This document shows positions 1-9,645 of a DNA stretch of 64,000 bases, piece after piece (position 1 is the first letter of the stretch; each line of letters opens with the position of its first letter). Origin of the DNA: Shewanella cutis (GTDB lineage: Bacteria > Pseudomonadota > Gammaproteobacteria > Enterobacterales > Shewanellaceae). The DNA lies in assembly GCF_022410515.1 (NCBI RefSeq), contig NZ_JACSDI010000004.1:170964-234963 (forward strand). The letters are read 5' to 3'. The notes below the pieces were generated by a model. The model saw only the letters and a program-made list of their open reading frames with translations. It was not told the origin of the DNA and did no database searches. The position numbers and the translations under genes were made by a program.

Positions 1-348
1 GGCCACTTCTTCGATAATGCGGATAAAACGTGGCGTTTCGCGATGGCAGTCTGGGCACCAAGTACCAATAATCACCACAATTTCTGTTGGTTCGCTGACT
101 TTTTTCAAAGGTGCTAAGGCATCGGTATCCACTTGATAGCTTTTATAGCCTTCAGCAAACTCATTGAGATCTTTTACTAAATGTTGCGCTTCAACTACAC
201 CGGTTAAAATCACTTCTTGCTTCTCCTCGCTGCAGGTGGCAATCAAGCCCTGTTGTTGTTCTTCAAATCCACAGCCGCCATTTGCTAGTACTTGGCAACT
301 AAAAAATAACGCGGTCGTGGCGAGTAATGCTTTAACGTTATTGTGCAT
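1..348 (-). CDS. Thioredoxin-like exported protein (partial, C-terminus outside window)
   Basis: The first 116 codons of a minus-strand gene lie in the window; the rest is beyond base 1. The N-terminus (MHNNVKALLATTALFFSCQVLA) looks like a signal peptide, followed by a Cys-containing NGGCGFEEQ stretch. Near the window edge there is a redox motif WCPDC inside IIGTWCPDCHRETPRF, which matches thioredoxin-fold proteins of the TlpA/thioredoxin class. The product is therefore probably a periplasmic thiol-disulfide protein. The ATG at 348 is the only methionine giving an export signal. Substrate and exact family cannot be judged from the fragment. Confidence 0.7.
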   Translation of the reverse strand, partial: MHNNVKALLATTALFFSCQVLANGGCGFEEQQQGLIATCSEEKQEVILTGVVEAQHLVKDLNEFAEGYKSYQVDTDALAPLKKVSEPTEIVVIIGTWCPDCHRETPRFIRIIEEVA

Positions 349-486
349 GATATGCCCTCAAAATCGAAGAAGAATGAGTTTGCATTCAAACACTAATTTT
401 GGTTTTCTAAAAGTTGCCAATGAATTTGCTGCAAGGCAGATCACGTATCGCTAATGTAAAACTTGCTCCTGCCCGCAAAAAGTTAG

Positions 487-879
487 TTATTGTTCCAATA
501 ACTTGGCGAGTATGGGTTTATTCGCCTCAGGGAAATCGTAATGGGTGAGATCATGCTTATCGACCCAAGCAATTTGTTGCCCTTCAAGCCCTTGCGCCTC
601 GCCAGTAAAGTCGCTCACAGTATGAATATCGAGTAAAACCTGTTTATCGGGATAATCATAGCTTAACGCCATAAAGGGTTCGCTTGAATGGACGTTTAGC
701 GCCACTTCTTCTTTTAACTCACGTATTAAGGCTTGGGTAACGGTTTCGTTCTGTTCAACCTTACCACCGGGGAATTCCCATTTGCCGCCTTGATGCAGAT
801 GCTCAGGGCGCTTGGCGAGTAAGATTTGTTTGTTGCGGTTAACAATTATGCCAACGGCAACATGGATGCGTTTTGTCAT
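487..879 (-). CDS. mutT: 8-oxo-dGTP diphosphatase MutT (Nudix)
   Basis: MutT hydrolyses oxidised dGTP to the monophosphate and so prevents A:T to C:G transversions; it acts in the cytoplasm. The 130-residue protein has the complete Nudix box at about residues 37-59 (GGKVEQNETVTQALIRELKEE read as G-x5-E-x7-REL-x-EE), preceded by the typical KRPEHLHQGGKWEFPGGK segment of MutT. Length agrees with E. coli MutT (129 residues). It sits at the 3' end of a minus-strand run coaE-zapD-yacG-mutT, an order conserved in gammaproteobacteria. Confidence 0.93.
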   Translation of the reverse strand: MTKRIHVAVGIIVNRNKQILLAKRPEHLHQGGKWEFPGGKVEQNETVTQALIRELKEEVALNVHSSEPFMALSYDYPDKQVLLDIHTVSDFTGEAQGLEGQQIAWVDKHDLTHYDFPEANKPILAKLLEQ

Positions 880-965
880 AAATTTCTACTTATCACTGTA
901 TGAACAACAATCCGAGACTCGTCGCTTCTGGTCGCTGGTAAATAGACGGATTTGTTATATAAAAC

Positions 966-1175
966 TTATTCTTTAAAGAAGCTGTCTTCGTCGTAACCGA
1001 GTTCGTCTAAAGCGTCGAGATCAAATTCAGATTTAACTGGAATGGCATGTTTTTCGGACGCCCAATCTCCTAGGTCGATCATCTTGCAACGTTCGCTACA
1101 AAAAGGCTTAAATTTTGATTGAGGCCCCCATTCTACTGGGGTTTTACAAATAGGGCAGTTTACGGTTAACGGCAT
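966..1175 (-). CDS. yacG: DNA gyrase inhibitor YacG
   Basis: This 69-residue protein has the four zinc-ligand cysteines of YacG: CPIC near the N-terminus and CSERC in [17 protein letters not shown]. The acidic tail ([12 protein letters not shown]) is also typical. In E. coli YacG binds the GyrB C-terminal domain and inhibits DNA binding by gyrase. It lies between zapD and mutT, as in many gammaproteobacteria, and is probably cotranscribed with them. Confidence 0.93.
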   Translation of the reverse strand: MPLTVNCPICKTPVEWGPQSKFKPFCSERCKMIDLGDWASEKHAIPVKSEFDLDALDELGYDEDSFFKE

Positions 1176-1235
1176 AATGGGGCTCTCTTGATTTACTGCG
1201 GAATAACAAATTTCAATGCCGTTAGTGTAATGGCT

Positions 1236-1970
1236 TCAAGCACAGGTCGCTAGTAAGAATTCGATGCTGCGGTCTGTGTGGCGTTGTTGATCGAATTGTA
1301 CAAAATGAATGGCGAAGCGATTTTTATGGCCGCTGATCGTTGGATAGCAACCGTGGGAAGCATCGACTTTGACTCGAACCAAGGACAGGGCTTGGGTGCT
1401 ATCCCCTTGATAAAATCCGGCGTGGGCGGTTGCTTTAGCGAAATCAGCGGTACTGCGGGTCAGTTGAAGCAAAAGCGTGATGGGGGTGAGTAGGGGCTCG
1501 AAATGACCTATCCAAGCTTGGTAATCCTGTCGTCTTTCATCCCAGGGTTTGGCGAGCCAAAAATGCAGTTGGGGCAGGTCGAAGTTACAGCAGGCACCTG
1601 GCATACCAAAGCGCTGTCTGAGTGCGGATAAAAATCGGTCTTGTTTTAGTTGATTCCCGCAACGCTCTGGGCGTTGTAATGGCTCTCTGGCTTGAGTTAA
1701 GGCTTGAATGTAAAAACTTATTTGTTTGTGATCGACATGATCTCGTTCTTGCCATTTGCTCAGTTGCAGTAGATTTCGCTCGATATCTTTAAGGACTTCA
1801 TTGCGATAGTCACAGCGTTCCGACAACTCGCACAGGGAAAAAAGAGGGTAGAAACATCTATGTTGGTGGTCGTTATTTAGGTTATTACAGAGCTGTTTAC
1901 TGAGGTATTCGAGTCGCAAGTAACTTCGAATCTTCTCATTTAAAGGCTGTTCATAAACTAAGTCAGTCAT
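1236..1970 (-). CDS. zapD: Cell division protein ZapD
   Basis: ZapD (formerly YacF) crosslinks FtsZ filaments at the Z ring. The 244-residue product begins with YEQPLNEKIRSYLRLEYL, the family hallmark, and contains the conserved segments ERCDYRNEVLKDIERNL and CNFDLPQLHFWL. Length fits the family (about 247). The start overlaps the end of coaE by 8 bp, which suggests translational coupling within the coaE-zapD-yacG-mutT operon. Confidence 0.93.
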   Translation of the reverse strand: MTDLVYEQPLNEKIRSYLRLEYLSKQLCNNLNNDHQHRCFYPLFSLCELSERCDYRNEVLKDIERNLLQLSKWQERDHVDHKQISFYIQALTQAREPLQRPERCGNQLKQDRFLSALRQRFGMPGACCNFDLPQLHFWLAKPWDERRQDYQAWIGHFEPLLTPITLLLQLTRSTADFAKATAHAGFYQGDSTQALSLVRVKVDASHGCYPTISGHKNRFAIHFVQFDQQRHTDRSIEFLLATCA

Positions 1971-2580
1971 GGGCGTTGTGATTACCGGATAATTGTAAAT
2001 AGCGTTGATGCAATGCGTGCACCTCTCGTTTTAATCTTGATATCTCTCCATGATTATCAATAATATCGTCGGCTCTGGCGAGTTTTTCACTGCGACTACA
2101 TTGACTATTAATGATGTTATTTACTTGAGTTGCATCAACATTATCCCGTTTTACAGTACGGCTGACTTGCAATTCTGGCGAAATATCCACCACTAAAGTC
2201 CGATGGACTAACCTATCTAACCCATTCTCAAATAGCAAGGGCACAACCATAATTACATAGTCTGAGGTGGCTTTTTCGACTTGCAAAAGCATTTCTTGGC
2301 GGATCATAGGGTGAAGTAGTTGGTTTAGCCATTGGCGTTCTTGTTCATCATTAAACACCCGTTGCCTTAACTTTGCGCGGTCAAGTTCGCCCGAGGCTGT
2401 TAACATTTCAGTTCCAAAATGGCGAATAATGGCGTTTAACCCGTGGCTGCCTGGTGCGACGACTTCTCGAGCAACCACATCGGCATCGACTAGGCAAATA
2501 CCTTCTTCGGCAAACAGATTCGCCACAGTGGTTTTGCCGCTGCCAATCCCGCCTGTTAAACCGACAACAAATTTGGACAT
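1963..2580 (-). CDS. coaE: Dephospho-CoA kinase
   Basis: CoaE phosphorylates the 3'-hydroxyl of dephospho-CoA, the last step of coenzyme A synthesis. The 205-residue protein carries a P-loop GGIGSGKTT at residues 10-18, the LVDADVVAREVV segment for substrate binding, and VVPLLFENGLD in the CoA domain. It is the first gene of the coaE-zapD-yacG-mutT run and lies downstream of pilD. The intervening gap is filled by a CTAG-type repeat. The pilD-coaE order is common in Pseudomonas and Shewanella. Confidence 0.95.
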   Translation of the reverse strand: MSKFVVGLTGGIGSGKTTVANLFAEEGICLVDADVVAREVVAPGSHGLNAIIRHFGTEMLTASGELDRAKLRQRVFNDEQERQWLNQLLHPMIRQEMLLQVEKATSDYVIMVVPLLFENGLDRLVHRTLVVDISPELQVSRTVKRDNVDATQVNNIINSQCSRSEKLARADDIIDNHGEISRLKREVHALHQRYLQLSGNHNAHD

Positions 2581-2590
2581 AAAACTCTCT

Positions 2591-2695
2591 TAAAGCGAAG
2601 AAGGACGTGCTTATAGGACCTAGAGCGGACTTCGTCCTGCTAGGGCGTCGCTGCGCTCCTTCTAGAATCTAGAATCTGTAAGGCCGAAGCCTGTT
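2591..2695 (+). repeat. CTAG-type modular intergenic repeat, copy A
   Basis: This fills the coaE-pilD gap. It contains CTAG-bounded short hairpins (for example GGACTTCGTCC at about 2627-2637), then TCTAGAATCTAGAATCTG and an end hairpin AAGGCCGAAGCCTG at about 2680-2693. The order, mini-hairpins followed by a closing GGC-NNN-GCC-like hairpin, is seen in the other copies. Confidence 0.7.
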
Positions 2696-3622
2696 CTATA
2701 ACGTACTTAAATACCAATCCACTATAGGTTTGCCCCATATTAGGGCGATCCAGCCAGCAGCGGCAATGTAAGGACCAAAGGGAATCGGGTTAGCAAGCTG
2801 ATTACGCTTGGTCACGATCAGCGTGATGCCAACGAGGGCGCCAACCAAGGATGAAAGTAAAATCACTAGCGGCAACATTTGCCAGCCTAGCCAAGCGCCA
2901 AATACGGCGAGTAGTTTAAAGTCGCCATAGCCCATGCCTTCTTTGCCAGTTAACAGCTTAAACAGCCAAAAAATCGACCATAAACTCAAATAGCCTGCTG
3001 CAGCCCCCATTATTGCATCGGTTGGGTTGGTAAAGGTATGGTTTAGGTTGATGATTAGCCCTAACCAGAGCAGGGGAAGGGTCATCTGATCGGGTAACAG
3101 CATTTCATCCAGATCGATTCCCGTCAACGCAACCAACACAAAAGTGAGGATTGCAGCAAACACAAATTGCCAGCTGGGGCCAAAATGCCAAGCCAATGTC
3201 GCAACCAGCAAACCTGTTATGAATTCAATAATGGGGTAACGGGCTGAGATTGGCGCGCTACAGGCGGCGCATTTTCCTCGCAACATTAACCAGCCTAACA
3301 TCGGTAAATTATGCCAAGGTTTGATGGCGGTTTTACATTTAGGGCAAGCGGAGCCTGGCACCACGAGATTGTATTTTTCAGGATAGTGATCTATTGGTTT
3401 ATTGAGTTTGTCTATTCCAACCTGCTTAACAATATCAGTATGATACTCCTGCAAATACTGATTACATTCCTGCTGCCATTCGCGTTTCATCATCACCGGA
3501 AAACGGTGAATCACCACATTTAAAAAGCTGCCAATGGTGGCCGCAAACACAAAACTTAAGCAGATAAAAAGCCATGGTGCTTGGTCAAAGGTGTGACCCA
3601 ATAAAGTGAAAAATTCAGTCAT
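2696..3622 (-). CDS. pilD: Type IV prepilin peptidase / N-methyltransferase PilD
   Basis: PilD cleaves the leader from prepilins and type II secretion pseudopilins and methylates the new N-terminus in the inner membrane. The 308-residue protein has the N-terminal zinc-binding cysteines (CPKCK and CAAC), multiple hydrophobic segments, and both catalytic aspartate motifs: GIDLDEMLLPD and GYGDFKLLA. It is transcribed with pilC, pilB and pilA on the minus strand, although each gap holds its own repeat or hairpin. Confidence 0.95.
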   Translation of the reverse strand: MTEFFTLLGHTFDQAPWLFICLSFVFAATIGSFLNVVIHRFPVMMKREWQQECNQYLQEYHTDIVKQVGIDKLNKPIDHYPEKYNLVVPGSACPKCKTAIKPWHNLPMLGWLMLRGKCAACSAPISARYPIIEFITGLLVATLAWHFGPSWQFVFAAILTFVLVALTGIDLDEMLLPDQMTLPLLWLGLIINLNHTFTNPTDAIMGAAAGYLSLWSIFWLFKLLTGKEGMGYGDFKLLAVFGAWLGWQMLPLVILLSSLVGALVGITLIVTKRNQLANPIPFGPYIAAAGWIALIWGKPIVDWYLSTL

Positions 3623-3658
3623 TATTCTTACTTAATTATATTGTTCAATGTAAAACGG

Positions 3659-3750
3659 ATTTTAGGGTCTTGGACGCTTTGCTAGAACCTCGAACCTATA
3701 AGGGTGCAGCCCGCTTTGCTTTTTCTAGCTGCTGCGCTGTTTGCTGCGTT
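3659..3750 (+). repeat. CTAG-type modular intergenic repeat, copy B
   Basis: This fills the pilD-pilC gap. It shows GCTAGAACCTCGAACC, the end hairpin TATAAGGGTGCAGCCCG (about 3697-3713) and CTGCTTTTTCTAG-like sequence, then a GCTGCTGCGC...GCTGCG segment. The final CTAG runs into pilC: the pilC stop codon (TAG on the minus strand, complement of 3751-3753) is part of the CTAG. Confidence 0.7.
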
Positions 3751-5022
3751 CTAGCCGCCAACCACTTTACCCATTTGGAAGATGGGTAGATACATAGCAA
3801 CAATAAGGCCGCCGACGACAGTACCAATCACCACCATCATAATAGGTTCAATCAGGCTGGATAAACCATCCACGGCATCATCCACCTGCATCTCATAGAT
3901 GGTTGAAACTTTATTGAGCATATTATCGAGTGAGCCAGACTCTTCGCCAATCATCACCATTTGGATCAGCATATCGGGGAACAACCCAGTGGTTCGCATG
4001 GCCACGTTCATTTGCATCCCCGCCATCACTTCTTGGCGCATTTTTAAAATGGCCTTGCGGTATACCGCATTGCCCGATGCCCCCGCCGCGGACTCTAAAC
4101 CATCAATCAATGGCACACCAGCGGCAAAGGTGGTGGCTAAGGTGCGGGCAAAACGTGCCATAGCACCTTTGTGTAAAATCGGCCCAATAGCTGGAATTCT
4201 TAAAATGGCTTCATCCACTCTATCCCTCACCATTTGAGAGTTTCGGTGGGCGCGGACAAATAAAAATACGCCAGCCACAATTGCACCTAAGAAGATATAC
4301 CAAGAGGATTGTAAGCCTCGGGAGATTTGCAGTACTAATTGGGTAAACGCGGGTAACTCGGCGCCAAAGCCCTTAAAAATATCTTCGAATTGTGGCACCA
4401 CAAAGAGTAACAGCAATGCAGTCACTAAAATGGCCACAATGACTACCGCAGCAGGATAAAACATGGCCTTTTTAATTTTGGATTTTAATGCCTCAGATTT
4501 TTCGCGGTAGGTGGCAATGCGATCGAATACCACATCTAAAGAACCTGAATGCTCACCCGCAGCGACTAAGTCGACATAGAGATCATCAAAATAGCGTCGA
4601 TGGGGGCGCATCGCATCGGATAAGGGAATACCCGATTGGATTTCTGAAAGAATCGTTGCCAGTAGCTCACGCATTTTGGCTTTTTCATGGCCACGGCCCA
4701 GTAATTCTACTGTTGTAACTAATGGCACTCCAGCGGCAAGCATGGTGGCAATTTGCCGAGTCACCATGGCGATATCCATTGGGGTGATTTTAGGGTCGCC
4801 TAATTTAAATAGGGCGGCCGATTGTTTGCGTACCGTTTTAGGATTTACCCCTTGGGATTTTAGCTGGCTGCGGATCTCTGCCGCAGAAGCCCCCCGCAGC
4901 TCGCCACTGGTTTTTTGGCCATCGCGGTTAACACCTTTCCATTCAAAGGTATAAATTTTAGGTTGGCTTTTTTGCTCAATCTTTTTTGGGCGAGGCTTTT
5001 TTACTGTCGTTGCCGTAGCCAT
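3751..5022 (-). CDS. pilC: Type IV pilus inner-membrane platform protein PilC
   Basis: PilC is the polytopic platform that couples the PilB ATPase to pilin insertion. The 423-residue protein contains two GspF/PilC-type domains: an N-terminal one at about residues 85-205 (ITPMDIAMVTRQIATMLAAGVPL) and a second at about 290-410 (ARFARTLATTFAAGVPLIDGLE). Three long hydrophobic segments include one ending the protein (MMVVIGTVVGGLIVAMYLPIF). Length matches PilC. It is flanked by pilB and pilD. Confidence 0.95.
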   Translation of the reverse strand: MATATTVKKPRPKKIEQKSQPKIYTFEWKGVNRDGQKTSGELRGASAAEIRSQLKSQGVNPKTVRKQSAALFKLGDPKITPMDIAMVTRQIATMLAAGVPLVTTVELLGRGHEKAKMRELLATILSEIQSGIPLSDAMRPHRRYFDDLYVDLVAAGEHSGSLDVVFDRIATYREKSEALKSKIKKAMFYPAAVVIVAILVTALLLLFVVPQFEDIFKGFGAELPAFTQLVLQISRGLQSSWYIFLGAIVAGVFLFVRAHRNSQMVRDRVDEAILRIPAIGPILHKGAMARFARTLATTFAAGVPLIDGLESAAGASGNAVYRKAILKMRQEVMAGMQMNVAMRTTGLFPDMLIQMVMIGEESGSLDNMLNKVSTIYEMQVDDAVDGLSSLIEPIMMVVIGTVVGGLIVAMYLPIFQMGKVVGG

Positions 5023-5045
5023 AAATTATCCCTATTGGTTGTAAA

Positions 5046-5154
5046 GCTAAGAAGGACGTTCGCAAGCTTGCTTCTAGATTCTATGACGTTGCGCAACTGC
5101 TAGAACGCTCGCATGCTCGCTCTAGAATCTATAAGGGCGCAGCCCGTCCCACTA
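5046..5154 (+). repeat. CTAG-type modular intergenic repeat, copy C
   Basis: This lies in the pilC-pilB gap. Successive modules are CGTTCGCAAGCTTGC, GACGTTGCGCAACTGCTAG, and AACGCTCGCATGCTCGCTCTAG, followed by AATC and the end hairpin TATAAGGGCGCAGCCCG at about 5130-5146. It has the same plus-strand orientation as the other copies with an end hairpin, although the flanking genes are on the minus strand. Confidence 0.75.
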
Positions 5155-6864
5155 TTAAAAACTGGTAACCCGATTCACTTCGGCAATACTGGTGACACCT
5201 TGGATTACTTTTAGCAGCCCCGATTGACGCAGATCGCGCATGCCTTGCGCTTTCGCTTGGCCAGCAATCTGTAACGAGTTGCCCCCTTCCATAATAGTAC
5301 GGGCAATTTCATCTGACATCTTCATCACTTCGTAAATCCCCACCCGTCCTTTATAGCCACCGGAGCAATGCTCGCAGCCCACGGGTTTGTAGGTGGTAAA
5401 ACCTTGGGCGATTTGCGCATCGCTAAAGCCTAAACGCTGTAACTCATGATCAGGTATTTGCTCGGGTTGTTTGCATTCAGGGCAGAGCCGTCGTGCCAAA
5501 CGCTGGGCAATAATTAAGTTAACTGAGCTGGCGATATTATAGCCAGGTACGCCCATATTGATTAAGCGGGTTAAGGTTTCGGCGGCGGAGTTGGTATGCA
5601 GGGTTGATAATACTAAGTGGCCAGTTTGCGCGGCTTTAATGGCTATTTCGGCGGTTTCAAGGTCGCGGATTTCCCCGACCATCACCACATCGGGGTCTTG
5701 ACGCAAAAACGAACGTAGTGCTGAGGCGAAGGTTAAACCCGCTTTTAAATTAATATGGACTTGGTTTACCCCCTCAAGGTTAATTTCCACCGGATCTTCG
5801 GCGGTGGAAATATTACGCTCGGCGGTATTGAGGATATTTAAGCCTGTGTAGAGCGAAACGGTTTTACCCGACCCCGTTGGGCCTGTCACTAATATCATGC
5901 CCTGAGGTTTGGCTAGCATTTCAAGGTAAAGCTTTTCTTGATCGGGTTCGTAACCGAGTTTTTCGATACCAAGCTGGGCGGAAGAAGAATCTAATATCCG
6001 CATTACAATCTTCTCGCCCCACAGGGTCGGCAATGTACTTACCCGAAAGTCAATCGACTTAGTGCGGGATAGCTTCATTTTAATCCGGCCATCTTGGGGG
6101 ACGCGGCGCTCGGCAATATCCAGCTTTGACATTACCTTTAAGCGTGCCGAGAGTCGTCCTGCTAAGCTAATGGGCGGTTCTGAGACCTCATGCAAAATAC
6201 CATCAATACGAAAACGGATACGGTAGCGTTTTTCATAGGGCTCAAAATGTAAGTCAGAAGCGCCCTTACGAATTGCATCGGTTAATATCTTATTGATATA
6301 AATAACAATAGGGGCGTCATCGCTGGCTTCTCCTGCGTTTTCTTCTTGGCGCTTATCGGTATCGGTAACTTCGATACCGGCAAGTGCTGCTTCATCCATG
6401 CCGCTTAAATCAAGGCCAGTAATATCTTCTTCGAGTACCTTTTCAAGGGCTTTGGCGAGTTTATCTTCTTCCACCAAAATGGCTTCGGCATGTAGGCCAG
6501 CACTAAATTGGAATTCCTCAAGGGCGGCAATATTGGTGGGGTCGGAAGTGGCGATATATAGGCGATTGCCGCGCTTAAATAGCGGTAAGCAGCGGTGTTT
6601 TTCAATCAGTTTTTTATTAAGAAACTCTTCAGGTATGGCGCTAACATCAAATTCGGCTAAATCCAGCAGCGGCGTGCCATATTCCTCATAGCAAAGCTCG
6701 GCGATGCTGCGGGCCGACACTAGCTTAGTTTGCACTAAGGTCGTGACTAAGGTTTGTTTATTTTGGCGCGATTTGGTGATGGCAGTCGCCATCTGCTCTT
6801 CATTAAGCAGACCTTTACGAATAAAAAGGGTGGATAAACCTAAATGAAGACCTGAAGTTGGCAT
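5155..6864 (-). CDS. pilB: Type IV pilus assembly ATPase PilB
   Basis: PilB is the hexameric ATPase that powers pilus extension at the cytoplasmic face. The 569-residue protein has an N-terminal MshEN domain, a Walker A GPTGSGKT at about residue 327, a Walker B-type segment [12 protein letters not shown], the histidine box [12 protein letters not shown], and a four-cysteine zinc site (CPEC and CEHC in the C-terminal third). Length is typical. It sits between pilA and pilC. Confidence 0.96.
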   Translation of the reverse strand: MPTSGLHLGLSTLFIRKGLLNEEQMATAITKSRQNKQTLVTTLVQTKLVSARSIAELCYEEYGTPLLDLAEFDVSAIPEEFLNKKLIEKHRCLPLFKRGNRLYIATSDPTNIAALEEFQFSAGLHAEAILVEEDKLAKALEKVLEEDITGLDLSGMDEAALAGIEVTDTDKRQEENAGEASDDAPIVIYINKILTDAIRKGASDLHFEPYEKRYRIRFRIDGILHEVSEPPISLAGRLSARLKVMSKLDIAERRVPQDGRIKMKLSRTKSIDFRVSTLPTLWGEKIVMRILDSSSAQLGIEKLGYEPDQEKLYLEMLAKPQGMILVTGPTGSGKTVSLYTGLNILNTAERNISTAEDPVEINLEGVNQVHINLKAGLTFASALRSFLRQDPDVVMVGEIRDLETAEIAIKAAQTGHLVLSTLHTNSAAETLTRLINMGVPGYNIASSVNLIIAQRLARRLCPECKQPEQIPDHELQRLGFSDAQIAQGFTTYKPVGCEHCSGGYKGRVGIYEVMKMSDEIARTIMEGGNSLQIAGQAKAQGMRDLRQSGLLKVIQGVTSIAEVNRVTSF

Positions 6865-6884
6865 TTATTATTCAATTTGTTGGA

Positions 6885-6921
6885 AATAGCCTCGTAACGA
6901 CTACACATTTACGAGGCTATT
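6885..6921 (-). terminator. Hairpin downstream of pilA
   Basis: A perfect 13-bp stem (AATAGCCTCGTAA at 6885-6897 with its complement at 6909-6921) and 11-nt loop lie between the pilA stop and pilB start. Read on the minus strand the stem is followed only by TTTCC, so it is a weak terminator or an mRNA 3'-end stabiliser that could reduce pilB expression relative to pilA. Confidence 0.6.
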
Positions 6922-6946
6922 ATCAGTTTTACTAACTTTTGCTAGC

Positions 6947-7369
6947 TTATAGACCAGCGGATTTTTTACAGAGAACTAAATCCTCATCACTACCTGTACC
7001 AGCTTTTTCCATTAAGTAGGTGACTGAGCCAGTATCCGAGAATGACGCTGTGAGCTTACATTTTGCTTCAGTCCAAACTAAAGTAACACCTTCGTCCTGC
7101 GTTACTTCATCTGCAAGATCAGTAAACTTTGGATTTGCATTTACTTCTTCTTTAATTGTGTCACAGCCAACACCAGTTTGAATACAGGTTGGGATTTTTT
7201 GTGCAAATGTAGAAACGCCTTTCATTGCACCGCTACCCTGAGCAGATGTTACATAATCTTTATAAGCAGGCAATGCCACTGCGGCCAAAATACCGATAAT
7301 GGCTACTACAATCATTAATTCGATCAAGGTAAAACCCTGAGCTTGTTTGTTCATCTTGATACTTTTCAT
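6947..7369 (-). CDS. pilA: Type IV major pilin PilA
   Basis: This is the structural subunit of the type IV pilus. The 140-residue prepilin has a short positively charged leader ending in G, then the class-IVa motif [27 protein letters not shown]. Cleavage is expected after [12 protein letters not shown] by the PilD encoded nearby. Four cysteines (in [14 protein letters not shown] and LCKK) could form two disulfides, the last being the usual D-loop. The ATG at 7369 has a GGAG ribosome site; an internal ATG at 7354 would give a 7-residue leader. Confidence 0.94.
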   Translation of the reverse strand: MKSIKMNKQAQGFTLIELMIVVAIIGILAAVALPAYKDYVTSAQGSGAMKGVSTFAQKIPTCIQTGVGCDTIKEEVNANPKFTDLADEVTQDEGVTLVWTEAKCKLTASFSDTGSVTYLMEKAGTGSDEDLVLCKKSAGL

Positions 7370-7740
7370 TTTCTCGCTCCAATACAGTGCAAAGTGTCGT
7401 TTATCGATTGTGTTCGTTTCGGCTACTTATCTTGATTGCTTGCAATGAATTGCTGGTTTTTTGGCTAGCGACAATTCACTTTGGGCTATTTTGATAAGGA
7501 AGGCCGAAACGGCCATCTCGCCTGTGGTAAAAGTTAGTACAAAGTTAACTAAATTGAAACTACTTTTACGCATAAAGTATTAATTAAATGATTATTTTGT
7601 CTAAAAACTTGATGCTAAAACGTATTGCGTTCTAACAAGGCGTTGACAATGTTAGTTAAGTTGACGCATTTAACACAGAGTCAAAACATCGACGCGAGTT
7701 ATACCTGTTTTTAATCAGCGTATTTAGTGGGGTTATGCTG
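7370..7740. other. Non-coding region upstream of pilA
   Basis: There are about 370 bp without a credible gene. It must hold the pilA promoter, but no convincing sigma-54 element (GG-N10-GC) or strong sigma-70 pair was found by eye. A small inverted repeat AAGGCCGAAACGGCCA lies at about 7499-7514. Confidence 0.4.
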
Positions 7741-7749
7741 TAAAAGGCA

Positions 7750-7817
7750 GGAAGCTAGAATCTAGGAGCTACGAGCTAGGCTCTAGGAACTAGCCCCTAG
7801 AGCCTATAACCTTCTTT
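7750..7817 (+). repeat. CTAG-type modular intergenic repeat, copy D (divergent)
   Basis: This short, CTAG-dense copy lies between pilA and nadC. It includes a perfect 9-bp inverted repeat GGCTCTAGG (7779-7787) / CCTAGAGCC (7796-7804). It lacks the GGGC-NNN-GCCC end hairpin seen in other copies. Confidence 0.6.
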
Positions 7818-8753
<936 letters not shown>

Positions 8754-8810
8754 CTAACATGGGGTAAACCGTCTGCCAGCTTGCATTTGGGCTTAAGATT
8801 ATCATGGCTG

Positions 8811-8938
8811 CGCCGCTAGGTGCTAGAGCGTCGCTAGGCAACGGCTATGATATAGGGCCTAGAGCGTTGCTGCGCAACTGCTAGGACGCTCGCAAGCTCG
8901 CTCTAGAATCTATAAGGACGCAGCCCGTTCTGCTTTTA
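8811..8938 (+). repeat. CTAG-type modular intergenic repeat, copy E
   Basis: This lies in the divergent nadC-ampD gap. Modules include GCGTTGCTGCGCAACTGCTAG and GACGCTCGCAAGCTCGCTCTAG, then AATC and the end hairpin TATAAGGACGCAGCCCG with a CTGCTTTT tail at about 8911-8937. The tail directly abuts the ampD ribosome site (AAGGAG), so transcripts of ampD could carry it as a 5' leader. Confidence 0.75.
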
Positions 8939-8948
8939 AGGAGTAAAC

Positions 8949-9494
8949 ATGAGTTTTGAGTTTGGTTGGTTTAATGCGGCGCGACGTTGTGAGTCGCCAC
9001 ATTTTAACCAGCGCCCTTTTGGGGAAGTGAGTCTGTTGGTGATCCACAATATCAGTTTGCCCGCAGGATGTTTTGGCTTGCCTTACATTGATCAATTATT
9101 TCAAGGCTGTTTAGATACCAGTGCCGATGAACGTTTCGCCGATTTAGCGGGGCTTAAGGTATCAGCGCATTTTTTAATTCGCCGTGATGGTGAATGTGTG
9201 CAGTATGTGAGTTGTGACGATAGAGCTTGGCATGCTGGTGTATCTCGTTATGCTGAAAGGGAAAATTGTAATGACTTTTCCATTGGTATTGAGCTTGAAG
9301 GAACCGATACTGAGCCCTATACTGCCGCCCAATATCAACAACTTGTTGAATTGACTCAAGCCTTGTTAGCACAATACCCTAGCTTGAGTGCTGAGCGGAT
9401 TGTTGGGCATTGTGATATTGCGCCAATGCGAAAGACAGACCCTGGCCCAAGCTTTGACTGGAAAAGGTATTTAACAAAGCTTCGCGACTTCTAG
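8949..9494 (+). CDS. ampD: 1,6-anhydro-N-acetylmuramyl-L-alanine amidase AmpD
   Basis: AmpD is the cytosolic zinc amidase that trims recycled anhydromuropeptides; its loss induces AmpC beta-lactamase in other gammaproteobacteria. The 181-residue protein has the zinc ligands in LLVIHNIS and VGHCDIAPMRKTDPG, and the AHFLIRRDG and NDFSIGIELEG motifs. It starts at an ATG 5-10 nt after AAGGAG. The TAG stop at 9492-9494 is inside the first TCTAGAATCTAG of repeat copy F. ampE follows. Confidence 0.95.
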   Translation: MSFEFGWFNAARRCESPHFNQRPFGEVSLLVIHNISLPAGCFGLPYIDQLFQGCLDTSADERFADLAGLKVSAHFLIRRDGECVQYVSCDDRAWHAGVSRYAERENCNDFSIGIELEGTDTEPYTAAQYQQLVELTQALLAQYPSLSAERIVGHCDIAPMRKTDPGPSFDWKRYLTKLRDF

Positions 9495-9620
9495 AATCTA
9501 GGACGTTGCTGCGCAACTGCTAGGACGTAGCAAAAAGCGCTGCTCTAGGACGCCACTTCGTGGCTCTAGAATCTAGGGTCTAGAAGGGCGAGGCCCGCTC
9601 TGTTTGTTTCTAGCCTGTCC
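9491..9620 (+). repeat. CTAG-type modular intergenic repeat, copy F
   Basis: This lies between ampD and ampE. It begins in the last codons of ampD with TTCTAGAATCTAGGACG, followed by hairpins GTTGCTGCGCAAC, GCAAAAAGCGCTGC, and CCACTTCGTGG, each followed by CTAG, then the end hairpin AAGGGCGAGGCCCG (about 9584-9597). The first modules nearly match those in copy G. Confidence 0.8.
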
Positions 9621-9645
9621 AGCTTTTATACAAGGAGTACTACCG

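Noticed and set aside
3311..3523. Opposite-strand frames in pilD, pilC, pilB and aceE regions
   Set aside because: These frames overlap well-supported genes on the other strand and have no family features.
7381..7500. Possible sigma-54 promoter for pilA
   Set aside because: No GG-N10-GC spacing was found on the minus strand in the region just upstream, so no element is called.
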